A stretch of DNA of 48,873 nt from assembly GCA_023249375.1 (NCBI GenBank), contig JAHFCT010000025.1, positions 1-48,873 on the forward strand. Direction: 5' to 3'. The stretch is from Gemmatimonadota bacterium (GTDB lineage Bacteria; Gemmatimonadota; Gemmatimonadetes; Gemmatimonadales; Gemmatimonadaceae). Position 1 is the first letter of the stretch. Every line of letters starts with the position of its first letter. A program made the translations under genes and the position numbers. The notes under the pieces are model-generated. The model did no database searches and was not told the origin of the DNA. It was given only the letters and a program-made list of their open reading frames with translations. This document shows, piece after piece, positions 33,126 to 40,771 of the stretch.

Positions 33126-33159
33126 AAAACAGAAAACCCGCGGAGACGATCGCCGCGGG
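33126..33159 (-). terminator. First intrinsic terminator, after the SAM-II aptamer
   Basis: On the minus strand CCCGCGG (33153-33159) pairs with CCGCGGG (33137-33143) and runs into TTTTCTGTTTT. It begins six bases after the aptamer. A competing helix CGATC/GATCG uses bases at the aptamer's 3' edge and puts the 5' terminator arm in its loop; this could be the antiterminator. Confidence 0.85.
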
Positions 33160-33165
33160 CAAGAT

Positions 33166-33217
33166 CGCTTTTTAGCTCTTGTTTAACGAGGCAGCAATAC
33201 GCGGCAAATGACCTCGG
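33166..33217 (-). ncRNA. SAM-II riboswitch aptamer upstream of metX
   Basis: The minus strand carries the SAM-II (metA/metX leader) pattern: P1 stem CGAGG / CCTCG (33212-33216 with 33187-33191) enclosing ATTTGCCGCGTATTGC, then TTAAAC and the conserved 3' segment AGCTAAAAAG that forms the pseudoknot. The order, spacing and invariant blocks (ATTT, CGTATTGC, AGCTAAAAAG) match known metX-associated SAM-II RNAs. It starts about 15 bases after the predicted transcription start. SAM binding is expected to lower metX-hom expression, here apparently through the terminator just downstream. Confidence 0.93.
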
Positions 33218-33238
33218 GGCACTTCGATTGTGAAACGT

Positions 33239-33267
33239 AGGCTAGCGGCCGTCGCGGGGATCGTCAA
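33239..33267 (-). promoter_or_regulatory. Sigma70-type promoter of the metX-hom operon
   Basis: On the minus strand TTGACG (33262-33267) and TAGCCT (33239-33244) are separated by 17 bp. The predicted start near 33232 places the SAM-II aptamer at the very 5' end of the transcript, which supports the call. Confidence 0.7.
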
Positions 33268-33275
33268 GCCCACCC

Positions 33276-33304
33276 CTGCCGGACACGCCGCCGACTCGTA
33301 CAAT
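33276..33304 (+). promoter_or_regulatory. Probable promoter of the S9 peptidase gene
   Basis: A good -10 TACAAT (33299-33304) with a weak -35 CTGCCG (33276-33281) at 17-bp spacing; the start would fall near 33311, 30 bases before the ATG. It is back to back with the metX promoter, the two -35 boxes being 8 bp apart. Confidence 0.45.
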
Positions 33305-33340
33305 TTCGGTGTCTGCTTCTCATCTCTTGAGCCCAGGTCC

Positions 33341-35773
33341 ATGCGTCTTCGACACCTTGTCCTCGTCGTGCTGGCCGCGCCGCTCGCCGCGCAGCAGCCC
33401 ACGTTCGACTTCAGCATCGCCAACATCATGCGCGGCCCCGAACTCTACGGCCGTGAACCGTCCAACATCCAATGGACTCCGGACGGCCAGTGGATCTACT
33501 TCCAGTGGCTCCCCGCAGGCAGTGGCTGGCGCGCGACGCTCAAGCCGTACCGCGTGCGCGCGCAGGCGGGCGCCAAGCCCGAACCGATCACCGAGGCGCA
33601 GATGGACTCCGTGGCGCCGCTCGTCGCCGACGGGGCGCTCTCGCCTGACCGCGCGCGCCGTGTGGTGAGCGTGCGTGGCGACCTCTTCATTGTCGATCTC
33701 AAGAAGTCCTCCGCTCGGCGCCTCACCGAGACGATGGCCTTTGAGAGCAATCCGCATTTCTCGCCCGACGGACAGCGGGTGCTCTTTCTTCGCGACGGCA
33801 ACGCGTGGAGCATTGAACTCGCCAACGGCTTCACGCGGCAGCTCACGGACATTCGCGGCGCCGATGCCGCCGCGCCCGCGGCTGGGGCGGGAGGCCCGGG
33901 TGGCCGAGGCGCGCAGGGCGGCGGCCGTGCGGGAGCTAGTGCGGCGGGTGCGACCGGCGGGCGCGCCGCGCTCGACACGCAGCGCGGCGCACTCGAACGC
34001 GACCAGCGCGTCCTCTTTGAGGTCATCCGCGATCAGGTGGCGGCCGACTCCGTGCGCAAGGCGGAAGGGGCGGCCCGTGATTCGCTGGGCATCAAGCCCG
34101 TGACGCTCGCGGCGGGCGAGCGGCTTGCGCAACTCTCTGTCAGTCCATCGGGCACCGCCGTGCTGTTCACCACCACGACCGCCGCCACCGACGCGCGTGC
34201 CGGCATCGTCCCGAATTACGTGACGTCATCCGGCTTCACCGAGGACATTCCCAATCGCACCAAGGTGGGCGATGCGCAGCCGCGCACGCGCCTTGGCTAT
34301 CAACTGCTACCGCGCGGCGACGTGAAGTGGCTGCGCTCCATCGATAGCGATTCGCTGATTGCCAACTCGCAGGTGATGACATGGAACGACGCCGGCACGG
34401 CGGCCATCGTCGCCGGATCGAGCAGCAACTTCAAGACGCGGCAGCTCTCCACGGTGGACGCCGCGACGGGAACGCTCAAGGCAATTGCCGTGATGCACGA
34501 CAGCGCGTGGGTGGGCGGTCCCTGTTCCTTTGGATGCTCCGGCTTCTACGACGGCGACCGCCGCGTGTACTTCGTGGATGAATCCACCGGGTGGGCGCAA
34601 CTGTATTCGACCGCCGCCGATGGCACCGACCGTCGCGCGCTGACGAGCGGGAAGTTCGAGATCTACGACGTCGACCTCTCCGCCGACCGCAAGAACTTCC
34701 TCTTCCACTCAAGCGAAGTGTCGGCGTTTGACCGCGACCTGTATCGCATGCCGTTTGCCGGAGGCGAGAGGCAGAAGCTCACCGTTGGCGCCGGCGGTCA
34801 TCAAGCCGTGCCCTCACCCGACGAGAAGCAGTTGGCCGACGTGTACTCCACGACGCTGCGCTCGCCCGACCTCTTTCTCGCCGGTGCGTGCCCCCCCGGC
34901 GCGCAGTGCAAGATGTCACCGCCAAGTCAGCTGACCGTGTCGCAGACGGCGGAGTGGCTCGCGTTCAAGTGGATCGATCCGGCCATCGTGATGATTCCGG
35001 CATCGGACGGCGTGCAAGTACCGGCGCACATCTACAAGCCGCAGGATGTCGGCGCCCAGCCCAATGGCGGCGCCGTGCTCTTTGTGCACGGAGCGGGCTA
35101 CCTGCACAACGTCGGGCATTTCTGGAGCCAGTACCCGCGCGAGTTCATGTTCAACAACTACCTCGCGTCCAAGGGCTACGTGGTGCTCGACGTCGATTAC
35201 CGCGCGAGCGCCGGCTACGGACGCGACTGGCGCACCGCCATCTATCGCTTCATGGGCGGGCGCGATCTGCAGGATCAGGTGGACGCGTCGACGTACCTCG
35301 AGAAGAACTTCGGCATCAATTCCGAGCGCGTGGGCATGTACGGCGGGTCGTACGGCGGCTTCATGACGCTGATGGCGCTGTTCACCGAGCCCAAGCACTT
35401 CGGCGCCGGCGCTGCGCTGCGCTCCGTCACCGACTGGGCGCACTACAACCACGGCTACACCGGCTCCATTCTCAATCTCCCGCAGACCGACACGCTCGCC
35501 TACCGCCGCTCGTCGCCGATCTTTCACGCCGAAGGCCTCGAAGACCCGCTGCTGATGCTGCACGGCATGGTCGACACCAACGTCAACTTCCAGGACATCG
35601 TGCGGCTGACGCAGCGGCTCATCGAACTCGGCAAGACCGGATGGGATCTCGCCGTCTTCCCGGTGGAAGACCACGGCTTCGTGCGCCCGTCGAGTTGGAC
35701 CGATGAGTACGGCCGCATCTTCGCGCACTTCGAGCGGACCATCGGCGCCAAGGGGAGCAAGGCCAAGCCGTGA
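33341..35773 (+). CDS. S9 family serine peptidase (DPP IV / acylaminoacyl-peptidase type), secreted
   Basis: An 810-residue exported peptidase with a signal peptide (residues 1-18, APLAAQ), a beta-propeller built of WD-like 'NIQWTPDGQWIYFQW' and 'NPHFSPDGQRVLFLRDG' repeats, and a C-terminal hydrolase domain. The triad is Ser670 ('GMYGGSYGGFM'), Asp745 ('HGMVDTNVNFQD') and His778 ('PVEDHGF'). A Gly/Ala/Arg-rich insertion (about residues 178-210) interrupts the propeller. It releases dipeptides or acylated residues from oligopeptides. Start ATG 33341 has GGTCC before it and begins the signal peptide. The stop overlaps the ybdD-like GTG. Confidence 0.95.
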   Translation: MRLRHLVLVVLAAPLAAQQPTFDFSIANIMRGPELYGREPSNIQWTPDGQWIYFQWLPAGSGWRATLKPYRVRAQAGAKPEPITEAQMDSVAPLVADGALSPDRARRVVSVRGDLFIVDLKKSSARRLTETMAFESNPHFSPDGQRVLFLRDGNAWSIELANGFTRQLTDIRGADAAAPAAGAGGPGGRGAQGGGRAGASAAGATGGRAALDTQRGALERDQRVLFEVIRDQVAADSVRKAEGAARDSLGIKPVTLAAGERLAQLSVSPSGTAVLFTTTTAATDARAGIVPNYVTSSGFTEDIPNRTKVGDAQPRTRLGYQLLPRGDVKWLRSIDSDSLIANSQVMTWNDAGTAAIVAGSSSNFKTRQLSTVDAATGTLKAIAVMHDSAWVGGPCSFGCSGFYDGDRRVYFVDESTGWAQLYSTAADGTDRRALTSGKFEIYDVDLSADRKNFLFHSSEVSAFDRDLYRMPFAGGERQKLTVGAGGHQAVPSPDEKQLADVYSTTLRSPDLFLAGACPPGAQCKMSPPSQLTVSQTAEWLAFKWIDPAIVMIPASDGVQVPAHIYKPQDVGAQPNGGAVLFVHGAGYLHNVGHFWSQYPREFMFNNYLASKGYVVLDVDYRASAGYGRDWRTAIYRFMGGRDLQDQVDASTYLEKNFGINSERVGMYGGSYGGFMTLMALFTEPKHFGAGAALRSVTDWAHYNHGYTGSILNLPQTDTLAYRRSSPIFHAEGLEDPLLMLHGMVDTNVNFQDIVRLTQRLIELGKTGWDLAVFPVEDHGFVRPSSWTDEYGRIFAHFERTIGAKGSKAKP

Positions 35774-36057
35774 CGGGACGCGCTGCAGTTGAAACTGCCG
35801 CTGCTGTTTCTGAGTCAGCCGCGAAGGTTGCCGCCGCCGACGTGTCCGCCGACTCCGCTCCCGGAGCGGCGGACATAGGCGGGCTCGCGCGGCGCGTAGC
35901 GCGCGTGATTCGGCGCATCATCGGTGTGCCGGACTATGACACGTACGTGGCGCACATGCTCGCCAAACACGCCGGCGAGCAACCCTTGAGCGAGCGCGAG
36001 TTCCACCGCGAGCGCCTCACGGCGCGCTACTCCACGCCGGGCAATCGCTGCTGCTGA
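35770..36057 (+). CDS. ybdD: YbdD/YjiX family protein (CstA partner)
   Basis: A 95-residue protein whose C-terminal 50 residues match YbdD/YjiX: 'IGVPDYDTYVAHMLAKHAG', 'SEREFHRERLTARY' and the terminal 'NRCC'. Members normally sit immediately after cstA/btsT and are thought to assist the transporter. Here it follows an S9 peptidase through a GTGA overlap. The first 40 residues are an Ala/Ser-rich extension absent from E. coli YbdD (65 residues), so translation could begin later or the tail may be a linker. Confidence 0.9.
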   Translation: MTGRAAVETAAAVSESAAKVAAADVSADSAPGAADIGGLARRVARVIRRIIGVPDYDTYVAHMLAKHAGEQPLSEREFHRERLTARYSTPGNRCC

Positions 36058-36141
36058 CGACCCTTCAGCGGCGCTCCGCCGGAGCCGATACTCTCGAATT
36101 GGCAGTTCTGTTGTCCCGCGACGCTTCTCCTCGGAGATCCC

Positions 36142-37113
36142 ATGCGCGTACGCATCGCAGTCATCGCTCTGTGCGCCGCGGCTGTCGGCGTCGTCGCGGC
36201 CTGTAAGCCCGCGGGCAAGCAGGAACCGTCGCGCCCCGCCCTCTCGTTCGCCTTCGACCTGTGGGCGGGCTACTTCCCAGCGGCCGTCGCCAAGGGCAGC
36301 GGCATCTACGATTCGCTCGGCGTTAATGTGGAGCTGCGTCGGCCGGAGAATACCAAGGAGATACTCTCGGACTTCGCGTCAGGGCGTCATGATCTCATCG
36401 GCGTCTCGTTTGCCGACGTCGTCACGCTGAGCAATTCGCTGCCTGAACTTCGCGTCGTGATGTGCAGCGACGAATCGGCGGGAGCGGATGCGGTGGTGGC
36501 GCAGCGAAACATCCGCTCCGTGCGTGATTTGCGCGGCAAGCGGCTCGGCGTCGCGCTGGGAGGATTTGCCGAGCTCTTCGTGACGCGGGTGCTGCAGGCA
36601 CGAGGCGTGGACCCAAAAAGCGTCGAGTTCATTGAGGCTGACGCATCGGCGGTGCCCGCACTGCTCGCCAAGGACAGCATTGACGCGGGCGAAACGTGGG
36701 AGCCGTACCTGTCGGGCGCCGTCGCGCATGGTGCGCGCCGCCTGTTCAGCACCGCCGACACCCCCGGACTGATCGTCGATTGCGTGGCGACGCGCACCGA
36801 CGTGCTGGCGCGCCGCGGCGATGAGGTGCGGCGCTTCGTCGCCGGCTGGTTCCTCGGCCTCGATCGCTGGAACGCCGACTCGGCGGGCAGCCGTCGCCTC
36901 ATCGCGGCGACGCTGCGCATTCCCGAAACGGATGCAAGCTCGACGGGCGTCAAACTGCTCACGCTTGCTGAGAACCGCCGCCGATTCGCCGCCGGCGACA
37001 GTGACTCCTTCAGTCGTGTCGCTGAGACGTACAGTGCCTTCTTTGCCCGTGCCGGCGCGCTGCGCGCCCCATTCAAGGGCAGCGCCGTCCTGACCAACGA
37101 ATATTTGCCGTGA
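36142..37113 (+). CDS. Substrate-binding lipoprotein (NMT1/SsuA-like)
   Basis: A 323-residue periplasmic binding protein of the nitrate/sulfonate/thiamine-precursor class. A lipobox ends at 'VVAAC' (Cys21). The fold signatures are 'FAFDLWAGYFPAAVAKGSGIY', 'ENTKEILSDFASGRHDLIG', 'SVRDLRGKRLGVALGGF' and 'SIDAGETWEPY' (Trp-Glu-Pro as in SsuA/TauA relatives). No permease or ATPase gene is near. Instead its stop overlaps the start of a hybrid histidine kinase, which suggests it is the kinase's ligand receptor. Ligand unknown. Confidence 0.85.
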   Translation: MRVRIAVIALCAAAVGVVAACKPAGKQEPSRPALSFAFDLWAGYFPAAVAKGSGIYDSLGVNVELRRPENTKEILSDFASGRHDLIGVSFADVVTLSNSLPELRVVMCSDESAGADAVVAQRNIRSVRDLRGKRLGVALGGFAELFVTRVLQARGVDPKSVEFIEADASAVPALLAKDSIDAGETWEPYLSGAVAHGARRLFSTADTPGLIVDCVATRTDVLARRGDEVRRFVAGWFLGLDRWNADSAGSRRLIAATLRIPETDASSTGVKLLTLAENRRRFAAGDSDSFSRVAETYSAFFARAGALRAPFKGSAVLTNEYLP

Positions 37114-39488
37114 AGCTGCGGCTTTGGCACTCGCTGCGCTCGCGCGTCGCCACCACGATGTTCGTGGTGGCGCTTCTGCCAACGCTCCTGCTGTCGTGGG
37201 TCAACTATCGGGCAACGCGCGACTCGCTGCGGCAGACGGCCGCGGCATCGCTGCGTTCGTCGGCGCTGCGCTCGGCCGGGGAACTCGATGCGCTGACCAC
37301 CCGCACGCTTGACTACGTGCGGACGCTTGCCCTGCTCGACGCCGTGGTGGACTACGCGGGTGCCGCGCCGGCGGCGCGACCGCAGTATGCCGCGGAGGTG
37401 CGACGGCTGCTGCTCATGGCTCGGCGCTTCGACGACGTCTATGCCAGCGCGGTCGCGGTGGTGGATACGAATGGCGTCCAGCTGCTGAATGACCGCGGCA
37501 GCGCGGCCCGGGGACGATGGGCGCTCGATGAACTCGAGCCCGCATTGCGCAGCGGTTTCCCGATGATGTCGAACGTCATCTGGACAACCGACGCCGGCGG
37601 CTCGGCGCGGCTCGAGGCGGCCGCACCCGTCGTGGTGCGAGAGCGCACGGTGGCGTTCGTGACGCTTCGCTTCAAGGCTACCGTGCTCGAGTCGGTGCTC
37701 CAGGCGCAGCGCAACACCGCCGACGGCGAGCGCATCGCGTGGCTGAACGACCAAGCGCACGTTCGCCTTGCCGGCGGCACCGAGGCAGTCCCGCTGCTCA
37801 CCGGTGTGCAGCATTTTGCCCCCGCGCTGCAGGACTCGCTCCAGCGCTCGGGCCGGCTTCGGTCCGTTATTCCCTCGGTCCAGGTGCGCCGCGCCATCGG
37901 CAACACACGAACGTATCCCGACTCTACCGCCGTGTTCGGTGTCACCGAGACGTTCGGAACGGACTCGACGCATACGCTCCTTGGCGCGACCGCCCGCATG
38001 AGAACCAAGCCGTGGGTCGTGTACATCGCCATGCCGCTCGCGGCGGCACTGCAACCCGCGCGCGCGCTGCTGCTGCAGGCGGTGGAGGTGGCATTTTCCA
38101 TCGCGGTTCTCGTTGCCCTTCTCGCGCTAGTCGCCGGCCGCCGGCTCGCCGCTCCGATCGACGATCTCTCCGAGCAAGCGCGACGATTCACGGCCGGCGA
38201 TTACACGGCGCGCGTGTCCATCGGCCCCGCACGCGAGATCGCCGGACTCGGCCGCGCGTTCAACGACCTCGCCGAACGCGTGGGTACCCTCGTCACATCG
38301 CTCGCCGAGCGCACCCGCGAGCTCGAGGCCGACATCAAGGAACGCGAGCGGCTCGAAACCGAGTTGCTGCACGCGCGGCAGCTGGAGGCGATTGGCCGCC
38401 TGGCCGGCGGCGTCGCGCATGACTTCAACAACTTGCTGACCGTCGTGCTGTCGAACCTCAGCTTCATTGAGGAGGGGCTGCCCGACGGCTCCCCGTTGGG
38501 GCAGGAGGTGCAAGCGGCGCGCGAAGCATCAACGCGCGGCGCGGCGCTCACCAGCCAATTACTTGCCTTCTCGCGGCGCGGCCTCATCGAAGCGCGGGTC
38601 TTTGACGTGGGGTCCACGCTGCGTGGCATGCAGGTCTTGCTGCAGCGTCTGGTCGGTGACCTCGTGGAGATGACGCTTTCGGTGGATGACGGGCTGTGGC
38701 CCGTCACCATTGATCCCACGCAGTGGAATCAGGTCGTCACCAATCTCGCCGCCAATGCACGCGACGCGATGCCGCGCGGCGGCGCGCTCAGCATTTCCGC
38801 GCGGAACATCACCATCACGGCCGAGACGCTGGGCCTCGCGCCGGGTGAGTACGTGGAGCTGCAGGTTCGCGACGCGGGCCAAGGCATGACGCCCGATACC
38901 GTGGCGCGCGCCTTCGAGCCGTTCTTCACCACCAAGGATGTGGGCCGCGGCACGGGGCTTGGCCTCGCCACCGTTTATGGCATCGTGACGCGTGCCAACG
39001 GCAGCGTGCACATCGAGAGTGTGCCGAACGAGGGGACGTCGTTCTTCGTTCGCCTGCCGCGCTCGCCCGGCGCCGCCAACGCCGGCGATTGTCCGGACGC
39101 GGCGAGCGAAACCCGCCTCACGGGTACGGAAACCATTCTCCTCGCCGAAGACAACGAGTTGGTGCGCGCGTCCACGGCGCGCACGCTGCGCGATCTCGGG
39201 TACTCGGTGCTGGACGCGCGGGACGGACTGGAGGCGATCGACCAACTCGCTTCGGCAAGCCGCATCGTGCATCTTGTCGTGACGGATGTGCTGATGCCGC
39301 GTCTTGACGGCGTCGCGCTCGCTCGGCGCCTGCGCACGTCGCACCCCGGGCTTCCGGTGCTCTTCCTCAGCGGCAACCCGCCCGAGGAGATGGCAGACTT
39401 GGTGGCGACGGGCGAGTTCCTCGCCAAACCCTTCAGCCACGAAGAACTCGCGAAGCGAGTGCGCGCGCTCCTCGAACAGCGACGCTAG
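37110..39488 (+). CDS. Hybrid sensor histidine kinase with receiver domain
   Basis: A 792-residue membrane kinase: TM helix (residues 13-32), a large periplasmic sensor region (33-320), second TM (322-345), HAMP (about 346-400), a coiled coil with 'ELEADIKERERLETELLHA', HisKA with the phospho-acceptor His in 'LAGGVAHDFNNLL' (about residue 437), HATPase with 'TNLAANARDAMP', 'VRDAGQGM' and 'GRGTGLGLATV', and a C-terminal receiver with the acceptor Asp in 'LVVTDVLMPRLDG' (about residue 726) and a conserved Lys in 'LAKPFSHEE'. GTG 37110 overlaps the binding-protein stop, so the two are coupled. No DNA-binding response regulator is nearby; output goes elsewhere. Confidence 0.94.
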   Translation: MKLRLWHSLRSRVATTMFVVALLPTLLLSWVNYRATRDSLRQTAAASLRSSALRSAGELDALTTRTLDYVRTLALLDAVVDYAGAAPAARPQYAAEVRRLLLMARRFDDVYASAVAVVDTNGVQLLNDRGSAARGRWALDELEPALRSGFPMMSNVIWTTDAGGSARLEAAAPVVVRERTVAFVTLRFKATVLESVLQAQRNTADGERIAWLNDQAHVRLAGGTEAVPLLTGVQHFAPALQDSLQRSGRLRSVIPSVQVRRAIGNTRTYPDSTAVFGVTETFGTDSTHTLLGATARMRTKPWVVYIAMPLAAALQPARALLLQAVEVAFSIAVLVALLALVAGRRLAAPIDDLSEQARRFTAGDYTARVSIGPAREIAGLGRAFNDLAERVGTLVTSLAERTRELEADIKERERLETELLHARQLEAIGRLAGGVAHDFNNLLTVVLSNLSFIEEGLPDGSPLGQEVQAAREASTRGAALTSQLLAFSRRGLIEARVFDVGSTLRGMQVLLQRLVGDLVEMTLSVDDGLWPVTIDPTQWNQVVTNLAANARDAMPRGGALSISARNITITAETLGLAPGEYVELQVRDAGQGMTPDTVARAFEPFFTTKDVGRGTGLGLATVYGIVTRANGSVHIESVPNEGTSFFVRLPRSPGAANAGDCPDAASETRLTGTETILLAEDNELVRASTARTLRDLGYSVLDARDGLEAIDQLASASRIVHLVVTDVLMPRLDGVALARRLRTSHPGLPVLFLSGNPPEEMADLVATGEFLAKPFSHEELAKRVRALLEQRR

Positions 39489-40771
39489 TGCGCGGCGCCC
39501 GCGTTCGGGGCGCGCACCATCACGAGCCCGATGGCCGCGAGCACCGCGCTCGCTGACCCGACTGAGAACGCGAAGGCGCTCCCCTTCCAGTCCCAGATCA
39601 ATCCAAACACCACCGATGCCGGCAGCACCGCGGCGCCGATGACGCCGTTATACCAGCCGAACGCGATGCCGCGACGCGACGCGGGAACGAGGTCCGCCAC
39701 GAGCGCACGCTCCACGCCTTCGGTGAGCCCGAAGAATAATCCGTACGCGACAAACAGCGCCCACGCGTGCCAGGTGGCCGTCGCCACGCCGAATCCCAGA
39801 TAGACGATCGCGTACCACAGCCAGCCAACGGCGATCATCGTGCGACGGCCAACACGATCGGACCACGCGCCCGCCGGAATGCTCGTCGCGGATTTCACGA
39901 CATGCAGGGCCGCCCAGAGAATCGGCAGCAAGGCCGCCGTCACGCCAAGCTGCGACGCGCGCAGCAGCAGAAACGCATCGGTGGAATTCCCGAGCGTGAA
40001 CAGCACGAGCACTGCGAGATAGCGCCAGAACGCGGCACCGAGCGGCGCGGCGGCGGCATCTGCATCGTGCGCCTTTGCACTCGCGCCGTGTCCTTCGGCA
40101 TCGATCGTCTGCGGTCCTCGGTCCTCCGCGTGCCGCCCGCCGCCTTCCGACTTCTGGCTGCCGTCCTCCGTCTTCCTCGTCCCATTGGCGACCTGTTCCT
40201 TCACCACAAACACCGCCACGCACACCGCGATGGCCCCAGGTATCGCCGCCAGCATGAACACCGTCCGCACCGTCACGCCAACCCATTGCAGCAGCACGAA
40301 GGCGACGAGCGGCCCAATGAAGGCCCCCGCGTGATCTGCTGCGCGCTGCACACCAAACGCCCGTCCCCGTTCGCCGGCCGGCACCGCATCGGCGATCATC
40401 GCGTCGCGCGGCGCACCGCGAATCCCCTTGCCTACGCGATCGCCGACGCGGATCGCGAGCACCTGCCACGCCGCTCCCGCAAACGCGACCAGAGGGCGCA
40501 GCAACGACGCCAGTGTGTAACCAAAGACGATGAGCGGCTTCCGCTGCCGCACACGGTCCGACCACCAGCCGCTCGCCAACTTCAGCAGCGAAGCCGTGGC
40601 GTCCGCCGCACCCTCGATGATCCCCACCCATGCCGCGCTCGCGCCCAGCGTTGCGGTCAGGAACGCGGGCAGCAGCGGATAGATCATCTCGCTCGATGCA
40701 TCGGTGAACAGGCTCACCGCGGCGAGCGCCTTTACCGTGCGCGGCAGACGCGTACGCTTCATCGCACTCAT
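39485..40771 (-). CDS. Major facilitator superfamily transporter
   Basis: A 428-residue, 12-helix MFS protein with the loop 2-3 motif 'GWWSDRVRQRKPLIVFGY' and the repeat copy 'GAWSDRVGRRTMIAVGW'. 'SLFTDASSEMIYPLLPAFL' at the start marks a drug/solute exporter-like subfamily. The central loop (about residues 195-240) is a hydrophilic stretch encoded by heptamer repeats. ATG 40771 overlaps the GHMP kinase stop; it is the last gene of the sugar operon. Its TAG stop overlaps the TAG of the convergent histidine kinase in a single CTAG (39485-39488). Substrate unknown; possibly sugar export or uptake. Confidence 0.88.
   Translation of the reverse strand: MSAMKRTRLPRTVKALAAVSLFTDASSEMIYPLLPAFLTATLGASAAWVGIIEGAADATASLLKLASGWWSDRVRQRKPLIVFGYTLASLLRPLVAFAGAAWQVLAIRVGDRVGKGIRGAPRDAMIADAVPAGERGRAFGVQRAADHAGAFIGPLVAFVLLQWVGVTVRTVFMLAAIPGAIAVCVAVFVVKEQVANGTRKTEDGSQKSEGGGRHAEDRGPQTIDAEGHGASAKAHDADAAAAPLGAAFWRYLAVLVLFTLGNSTDAFLLLRASQLGVTAALLPILWAALHVVKSATSIPAGAWSDRVGRRTMIAVGWLWYAIVYLGFGVATATWHAWALFVAYGLFFGLTEGVERALVADLVPASRRGIAFGWYNGVIGAAVLPASVVFGLIWDWKGSAFAFSVGSASAVLAAIGLVMVRAPNAGAAH
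40106..40183 (-). repeat. Heptamer repeat array inside the MFS central loop
   Basis: On the minus strand about ten consecutive seven-base units of the form GGNNGNC can be read (for example GGAAGAC, GGAGGAC, GGCAGCC, GGAAGGC). The reading frame stays open, giving a Lys/Glu/Gly/Arg-rich cytoplasmic loop. Confidence 0.6.

Noticed and set aside
33126-33217. SAM-I (S-box) riboswitch for the metX leader
   Set aside because: The four-way junction signatures of SAM-I are absent; the compact pseudoknot pattern of SAM-II is present.
33172-33228. Short minus-strand ORF ending 'HLPRIAASLNKS', considered as a first leader peptide
   Set aside because: The bases are exactly the conserved SAM-II aptamer, and the peptide has no regulatory codon run; the RNA explanation is far stronger.
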